Shown piece by piece: positions 59,512-64,000 of a DNA stretch of 64,000 nt. Both the position numbers and the translations under genes were made by a program. The notes under the pieces are model-generated. The model saw only the letters and a list, made by a program, of their open reading frames with translations, did no database searches and was not told the DNA's origin. This DNA is from Nocardia fusca NBRC 14340 (GTDB lineage Bacteria > Actinomycetota > Actinomycetes > Mycobacteriales > Mycobacteriaceae). Within the stretch, counting starts at the first letter, position 1; every line of letters begins with the position of its first letter. The DNA is taken from assembly GCF_001618425.1 (NCBI RefSeq), contig NZ_BDCU01000031.1:248001-312000 (forward strand), read 5' to 3'.

Positions 59512-60417
59512 ATGCGTAGTGGAACTTCATCGGCCGGTCAGAAGGTTCCGGTAACCGTGCTCGGGACGGGATCGATGGGTCGCGCCCTCGCCGAGGCGTT
59601 CCTGGCGGCAGGGCATCCGACCACCGTATGGAACCGCACCCCGCAACGGGCGGCTCCGCTGGTGGCCGCAGGCGCCGACCACCGGCTCGCCCTCGCCGAT
59701 GCCCTCACCGCGAGCAGAGTGATCATCAGTTGCACGAGCACATTCCGAGCCGCACGCGAATGTTTGACGGGCGCCGAACCCCGGTTGGCCGGACGGACCC
59801 TGATCACCCTCAACAGTGGCATTCCCAGCGAGGCACGGGAATTCGCGGCATGGGTGAAGGGCTGCGAGGCTCGCTTCCTCGCCGGAGCGATCAAGAATGT
59901 GCCTTCGGCCGTCGGCAAGCCGGACACATTGCTGTATTTCGGCGGTGAACGAGAGGTCTTCGACACCCACCAGGCAACATTGCGGGCTCTCGGCGGCGAC
60001 CTCGTCCATCTGGGCGACGACCCGGATCTGGCCGCCCTGTACGAATCGGCCGTCGGCGCGACCCTCCTTCCCGCACTGCTCGGGTTCTTCGAAGGCGCGG
60101 CGCTCCTGGCGGCGCGCGGCATTCCCGCGCAGACGATGGTGCCCTACTCCATCAAATGGCTGCAGATGATCGAGTCACTACTGCCGCTCGTGGCCGGAGA
60201 GATCGACGATCGAGACTACACCCGGCTCGGTTCCTCGATCGCGTTGTTCCACGACGCGATCCCCGACGACGAGAAGCTCGGCGCAGACTCGGGCGTCGAT
60301 ATGTCCTGGCACGCTCCCATGCATCAGCTGTTGCACCGAGCAGTGGCCCAGGGGCGGGGTGAGCAGAGCATCACCGCGTTGATCGAGCTCCTGATATCCC
60401 ACCGCCCGAGCCTGTGA
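59512..60417 (+). CDS. NADPH-dependent imine reductase/beta-hydroxyacid dehydrogenase-like protein, copy 1
   Basis: A 301-residue 6-phosphogluconate-dehydrogenase-fold enzyme: VTVLGTGSMGRALAEAFLAAG, VWNRTPQRA, TLNSGIPSEARE and LAGAIKNVPSAVGKPDTLLYFGG, then the all-helical dimer domain. This arrangement is that of imine reductases (IREDs) rather than hydroxyisobutyrate dehydrogenases. The start is uncertain: ATG 59512 puts 12 residues before the fold; a GTG at 59482 adds ten. A paralogue follows 39 bp downstream, and in related enzymes the active site forms between two subunits, so they could work as a heterodimer. Confidence 0.82.
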   Translation: MRSGTSSAGQKVPVTVLGTGSMGRALAEAFLAAGHPTTVWNRTPQRAAPLVAAGADHRLALADALTASRVIISCTSTFRAARECLTGAEPRLAGRTLITLNSGIPSEAREFAAWVKGCEARFLAGAIKNVPSAVGKPDTLLYFGGEREVFDTHQATLRALGGDLVHLGDDPDLAALYESAVGATLLPALLGFFEGAALLAARGIPAQTMVPYSIKWLQMIESLLPLVAGEIDDRDYTRLGSSIALFHDAIPDDEKLGADSGVDMSWHAPMHQLLHRAVAQGRGEQSITALIELLISHRPSL

Positions 60418-60456
60418 CCACGAACCCCGGTCCCGATACGGTAAGGAAGCATCATC

Positions 60457-61332
60457 ATGTCGCGAGCAGCCAGTTCGGTGACCGTTATCGGTCTGGGACC
60501 GATGGGACAGGCGATGGTCAGGTCATTGCGGGCTTCAGGCCTCGAGCTCACCGTCTGGAACCGTAGCCCGGAAAAGGCATACGCAATGAAGGAATTCGGC
60601 GCTGCCCATGCGGAGACGGTCGCGCAGGCACTCGACGCCGGCGAAGTGATCGTGGTCAGCCTGACCGACTACGCCGCTATGTACGACGTCCTCGAGCAGG
60701 CTGTCGACCACCTGCCGGGCAAGACGATAGTCAACCTCTCATCGGATACGCCAGCAGAGACACGCGCTGCAGCGAGGTGGGTCCGTGCACGCGGAGGTCG
60801 ATTTCTCGCCGGCGGAGTGCTGGCCGACGGAGAGGGTCTCGGGGGTACGGACTCTCTTGTCTTCTACAGCGGCGAACGTGAGGAGTTCGATTCATGTGCC
60901 GAGCTACTCCGGCCGCTCGGCCGGCCCGAGTACCTGGGCGTGGAGGTCGGGCTGGCGCAGCTGTACTACCAGGCCGTGCTCGCCATCTTCCTGTCCGGGC
61001 TGCTCGCGTTCGAGCAAGCGCTTGCCATGATCGATCGCTCGGGTGAACCGATCGCGCGATTCCTGCCCTACGCGCAACAATCAATGGGAGATGTGACGGC
61101 GTTGTACGCCGCGGTTGCCGCTATGGCGACCGACACCGGCGGGTGGCGTGACATCGGACATCTGCGCATGATGACGGCCGGTGCCGGGCACGTGGCCGAG
61201 ACCGCCGCAGCCGTCGGAGTGGACACGGGTTTGGCGCGCGCGGTACAGAACCACTGGCTTCGCGCGTTATCCGAGAGCGAGCGAACCGGTGTGCCGGTGT
61301 CGACCTTTCAGGTCCTTCGAGGCTGTTCATGA
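60457..61332 (+). CDS. NADPH-dependent imine reductase-like protein, copy 2
   Basis: A 291-residue paralogue of the preceding gene: VTVIGLGPMGQAMVRSLRASG, VWNRSPEKAYAMKEFGA, NLSSDTPAETRAAARWVRARG and FLAGGVLADGEGLGGTDSLVFYSG. Here the ASG/NRS pattern is standard for IREDs. AAGGAAG lies about 9 bases before the ATG. The two copies have diverged widely, so this is an old duplication. Natural substrates of such enzymes are mostly unknown. Confidence 0.85.
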   Translation: MSRAASSVTVIGLGPMGQAMVRSLRASGLELTVWNRSPEKAYAMKEFGAAHAETVAQALDAGEVIVVSLTDYAAMYDVLEQAVDHLPGKTIVNLSSDTPAETRAAARWVRARGGRFLAGGVLADGEGLGGTDSLVFYSGEREEFDSCAELLRPLGRPEYLGVEVGLAQLYYQAVLAIFLSGLLAFEQALAMIDRSGEPIARFLPYAQQSMGDVTALYAAVAAMATDTGGWRDIGHLRMMTAGAGHVAETAAAVGVDTGLARAVQNHWLRALSESERTGVPVSTFQVLRGCS

Positions 61333-61510
61333 GATGAGGCTCTGCTGACTATCGAGAGGCAGCTTCACAGCTGTTCAGCGATGTTTCCGGGTAGAAGATG
61401 TCCAGTAGCAAACCTATGTGTGGACCGGCGTGTGGTGGTTGGGTGGGTGGTTTCGAGAGACACGCGGATGCACCTGGCGGCGAGTCCGATGCGTGCCGCA
61501 GCGCGATGGT

Positions 61511-61801
61511 CTAGGTCTCGGTTGTCGTGCCGGCGTCGGTAGCGGTCGCGGCACTCTCGCCCGCTCCGGCCAGGCCGGTGAACAGCCAGGTCAGCGCCGT
61601 CTCGAAAAGCTCTTCGGGGACGGCGTCGGGGTCTATCCGGCGCTGTTTCACCAGCCCTTGGAACAAGGCGAAGACCACCGTGGCGATCGAGTCTGCGGGC
61701 GGGTGCACCGCAGGGGTTCCGCGTCGCCGGAACTCCGAGAGGATGAGTTGTTCGAGTGAGTGCCGGGAGCGCCGAACACCGTCGGCGAGAATGGGCATCG
61801 A
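61511..61801 (-). pseudogene. C-terminal remnant of a TetR-family regulator
   Basis: The frame ending at 61511 reads RRSRHSLEQLILSEFRRRG, SIATVVFALFQGLVKQRRID and ELFETALTWLFTGLAGAG, the pattern of a TetR ligand domain's last helices. The DNA-binding half is absent; upstream in the same frame is unrelated sequence, so the gene has been truncated and fused. Confidence 0.62.
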
Positions 61802-62080
61802 GAGCCGGCGATTCGTAGTCCTGCACCCGCCCAAGTTCGGGCTTCGCAACCAGAAGTGGGGTTTGTACGAACCGCCGGCTCCGATTCCACGGAATACACC
61901 TCTGGCAAACCACCGATCGGCGATGGTCGGCCAGCACAGGGCCCCGTCCTCGACGAGGTCGAACCGCGGATCGGGATCGGACTCGGTGGGCAGGTGGTCG
62001 TAAGAATTGGGGAAAGGGGACAACAGGTCCCACTCGGCCGGTCTGCAGACCGCGCTGCCGCCCGGCGGTGGCGAGTGCAT
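61802..62080 (-). other. Unidentified protein-like fragment fused upstream of the TetR remnant
   Basis: In the same frame as the TetR remnant lies a coding-looking stretch: AEWDLLSPFPNSYDHLP, RFDLVEDGALCWPTIADRWF and FRGIGAGGSYKPHFWLRSPN. Composition and aromatic content are like real protein, but I do not recognise a family. An ATG at 62263 could open the frame, overlapping the end of the next gene. Confidence 0.35.
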
Positions 62081-62168
62081 CGGAGCGGTGTTCGAGGTCG
62101 GCCGGGTCCTGTTCGGTGAAATATCGGCCACCGAGGCCGCGGGGAAACGACGGCGGGCTGCGCAGAGT

Positions 62169-62894
62169 TCAGCGACCTGGGGCCTGGGGCGGATGTGGGG
62201 CCGCGGGGTAATACGGTGCAGGGTGCTGCGGAGCGGGATACGGCGCAGGGTAGGGCATCCCATACGGCCCCGACCGGGTGGGACGATTGGCTGTCACGGC
62301 CCGAACGATTCCGCTGACCGCACTGGCGAACAGGGCAGTGAACAGGAAAAGGACCGTCGCCAGGTACGCGATCCGGAAACTGGTCGTCTCCGACAGCGCT
62401 CGATTGACAAACGGTGCGGCCACGGCGGCCAAGGCACCGAGAGCGGCCACCGCCGTGGCCGCGACAGCGCGCGGACCCTTGATCCGTCGTACCACCGCCA
62501 CGGCCACTCCCACCGCGACGCCGGCGCCGAGCCCGCTGATCGCGCGGCCCACCAGCAACATTGCGCCGCCACTCGCAAATGAGGTGAGGAAAACACCGAT
62601 GATCATGAGACCGAGCGCGGGGACCAGCAGCGCCGTCGGAAAACGCCCGCCGAGCAGGAAGCCCGGCGCGAATGTGATCGCGGCGGCGAGCAGATACGGA
62701 AGGACGCCCACGAGCAGGAATTCCCGAGGCAGCACACCGATGTCCATCATCATATGGGACACACGGCCGGCCTCGTACACCGAGGTAGCGGTGAAAAAGC
62801 TGGTGATCGTGGCGAGCGCGGGCCCGATCAGTGCCCACCAGGGAAGTTCTGCTCCGGACACTGCGAGGTTCCCTGTAGGCGGGATAGCGGCCAT
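62169..62894 (-). CDS. Integral membrane protein, half-size MFS-like, with Pro/Tyr-rich tail
   Basis: A 241-residue protein of about six helices (residues 16-205), including LLVGRAISGLGAGVAVGVAVAVVRRIKG, which resembles helices 4-5 of MFS transporters, then a 35-residue tail with repeated YP/PAP units. Half-size MFS-like proteins of this kind are seen in actinomycetes, usually unstudied. The ATG at 62894 is used. It is 53 bp from the Ddn-family gene upstream and may share its transcript. Confidence 0.72.
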   Translation of the reverse strand: MAAIPPTGNLAVSGAELPWWALIGPALATITSFFTATSVYEAGRVSHMMMDIGVLPREFLLVGVLPYLLAAAITFAPGFLLGGRFPTALLVPALGLMIIGVFLTSFASGGAMLLVGRAISGLGAGVAVGVAVAVVRRIKGPRAVAATAVAALGALAAVAAPFVNRALSETTSFRIAYLATVLFLFTALFASAVSGIVRAVTANRPTRSGPYGMPYPAPYPAPQHPAPYYPAAPHPPQAPGR

Positions 62895-62947
62895 GCGCTC
62901 ACGATAGCCGCTGTTGTCCGCCTGGCGCCGGGTTGTGCCGCGTTCGG

Positions 62948-63394
62948 TCAGGCGTCGTCGATCCGGAAGAGCACACACCGGCCGGCCAGCGCGGCGAACT
63001 CGTCCGGATCGTCGCTGGTCACCACGCCGGATTTGATCATGACCGGCACCCCCGTGGGCACCAGCCGCGGAAACTCCCGCAGCACCGGTTCGCTTTCGCT
63101 CGCCGGGATCTCCACCAGCCGCACGGTGCGCCGACGCCGTCCGAGCTTCAACTCTGCGGTGTCCGCGGCTTGTACGTTCTTCACCCAATCAGCACCGGGA
63201 ATACCGCCGAGAACATATTCGACGCCGTTGTATTCGAACGGTGTCACCGGTGTGGTCCGGGGTTTCCCCGATTTCCGGCCCGGCACGGTGAGCAGCGCCA
63301 TCGGTAGCGACACACCTACCCGGCTGACGGCGACCATCGCCCGGTTCATCGGTTTGAGCCAACGGGGGATTCGGACGGTGCTCTCGTTTGCCAC
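62948..63394 (-). CDS. Deazaflavin (F420)-dependent nitroreductase family protein (Ddn-like)
   Basis: A 148-residue split-barrel protein. PRWLKPMNRAMVAVSRVG, LLTVPGRKSGKPRTTPVTPF, YVLGGIPGADWVKNVQA and RRRTVRLVEIP match the Ddn/F420H2-dependent quinone reductase family of mycobacteria and Nocardia. They bind F420 and reduce quinones or nitro compounds at the membrane. The GTG read from 63394 is preferred because AGGAG lies about 6 bases before it; the upstream frame is not family-like. Confidence 0.88.
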   Translation of the reverse strand: MANESTVRIPRWLKPMNRAMVAVSRVGVSLPMALLTVPGRKSGKPRTTPVTPFEYNGVEYVLGGIPGADWVKNVQAADTAELKLGRRRRTVRLVEIPASESEPVLREFPRLVPTGVPVMIKSGVVTSDDPDEFAALAGRCVLFRIDDA

Positions 63395-64000
63395 ATGTAC
63401 TCCTGGGGAATTCGGTGTCGACGGCCCTCGCCGAGATGAGCGGCCCGGGGTCGAGGTTATACCGCGGCGCGGTCCCACACAGATCGATGGATCGGTCTCT
63501 TGGGAGCGTGGATGCCAGGTTCGCCATACCGGGCGATCCCGTTTCAAGCTGATTTCGGTTCATACAGCGCTTCCCGGCCCAGCGGGCGGGCTGCTGCGAG
63601 GGCGGACCGATGAGGTTTACCGGAGGGCCTCCCCTCGTGGTATCGCTACCACGGATGAATGACCAACGTCTGACTGCACCTCAACGCGTGGGCGTAGTGG
63701 TCGATTCTCCCTCCGGACACAAGTTGTAGCGCTTTGACCTGCAGTTATTTGTTGGGCGAATATGTCGGTTCCGGCATTTGTGCAGGTTGGGGGCGTGGGG
63801 GTTCAAGTCGGTGGGGGATATCGGCAGAATTAGCAAGTCCCTGTTTATACCGGTCATGCCTCTACCGCCTGCAGCGGTTCTGTGTGCGATCTTGCGTCGG
63901 AGCCCAGATCACGATGACCACACCTGGGTTTATCGGTCCGACTGTCTACCGTGCCGACCGTGTCGGGATACCAGTTGGTCCGAGCCGGTCGAGGGGGCCA
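63395..64000. other. Spacer at window end
   Basis: No gene is supported in these 606 bases. It contains the hairpin CGTGGTA-TCGC-TACCACG at 63636-63653. After 63720 the GC content falls, which suggests a promoter region for a gene beyond the window. Confidence 0.45.

Larger units (their letters stand above)
61333..62168. other. Gene-poor stretch with decayed fragments
   Basis: These 836 bases contain no intact gene that I can support. The minus strand carries the TetR C-terminal remnant and an unidentified protein-like fragment, each described separately. Confidence 0.5.

Noticed and set aside
63636..63653. Hairpin CGTGGTA-TCGC-TACCACG as a terminator
   Set aside because: No T-tract follows and it is 240 bp from the nearest gene end on the correct strand; left as a note only.
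63680..63730. Sequence GTGGTCGATTCTCCCTCCGG resembling the T-arm and acceptor end of a tRNA
   Set aside because: No matching 5' acceptor strand, D-arm or anticodon arm within the preceding 80 bases.

Overview
The window is very GC-rich coding DNA from a mycolata-type actinomycete, most likely Nocardia or a close relative. Pointers to this are strong GC bias in third codon positions, GTG starts with GTGA overlaps, a YbtPQ/IrtAB-like transporter pair, a MbtI-like salicylate synthase, an F420-type (Ddn) reductase, and families common in that group. The species assignment is inference.

From about 0.5 to 41.9 kb lies one large metallophore gene cluster. A YbtP/YbtQ-like ABC pair (0.7-4.3 kb) is followed by an SMR exporter, an azoreductase and a TetR regulator that look like bystanders. 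The core is built around a divergent promoter at 11.6-11.75 kb. Leftward run an O-methyltransferase, a P450, a flavin-dependent halogenase-like enzyme and a salicylate synthase. Rightward run two NRPSs (ArCP-(Cy-A-PCP)x3 and Cy-A[MT]-PCP-TE), a saccharopine-dehydrogenase-like reductase, a thiazolinyl imine reductase and a second P450, joined by 4-bp stop/start overlaps. Then come a methyltransferase, a flavin reductase, a Zur-like regulator, a 14-TM exporter, a cation/proton antiporter, and a sulfur/PLP sub-cluster: a fold-III decarboxylase, a cysteine synthase-rhodanese fusion, a SufS-like desulfurase and, convergent to it, another methyltransferase.

Five 15-bp palindromes close to the actinobacterial Zur box (TGAAAATGATTTTCA), one of them perfect, sit in front of these transcription units, plus one weaker half-site. 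This suggests control by zinc rather than iron, and so a zincophore of the pyochelin/yersiniabactin/coelibactin class. The line should build salicylate plus four Cys-like (or one Thr/Ser-like and three Cys) units into heterocycles, then halogenate, oxidise and methylate. No salicylate-AMP ligase or MbtH-like protein is visible in the window. The cluster-situated Zur keeps its structural and main sensory zinc ligands but has lost two of the four ligands of the third site.

From 42 to 64 kb is accessory chromosome. It holds several regulator/target pairs with readable palindromic operators (three TetR, one MarR), an ABC-F protein with a coupled small ORF, a two-component system with a DUF4173 membrane protein, SDR/MDR/hydrolase genes, tandem imine-reductase-like dehydrogenases and a Ddn-family enzyme. 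Decayed fragments lie among them: DNA cytosine methyltransferase, MHS-type transporter, SDR, DUF5996 and a TetR C-terminus. They mark the right half as a region of repeated insertion and deletion. All family assignments are by eye from the sequence; no database search was run.
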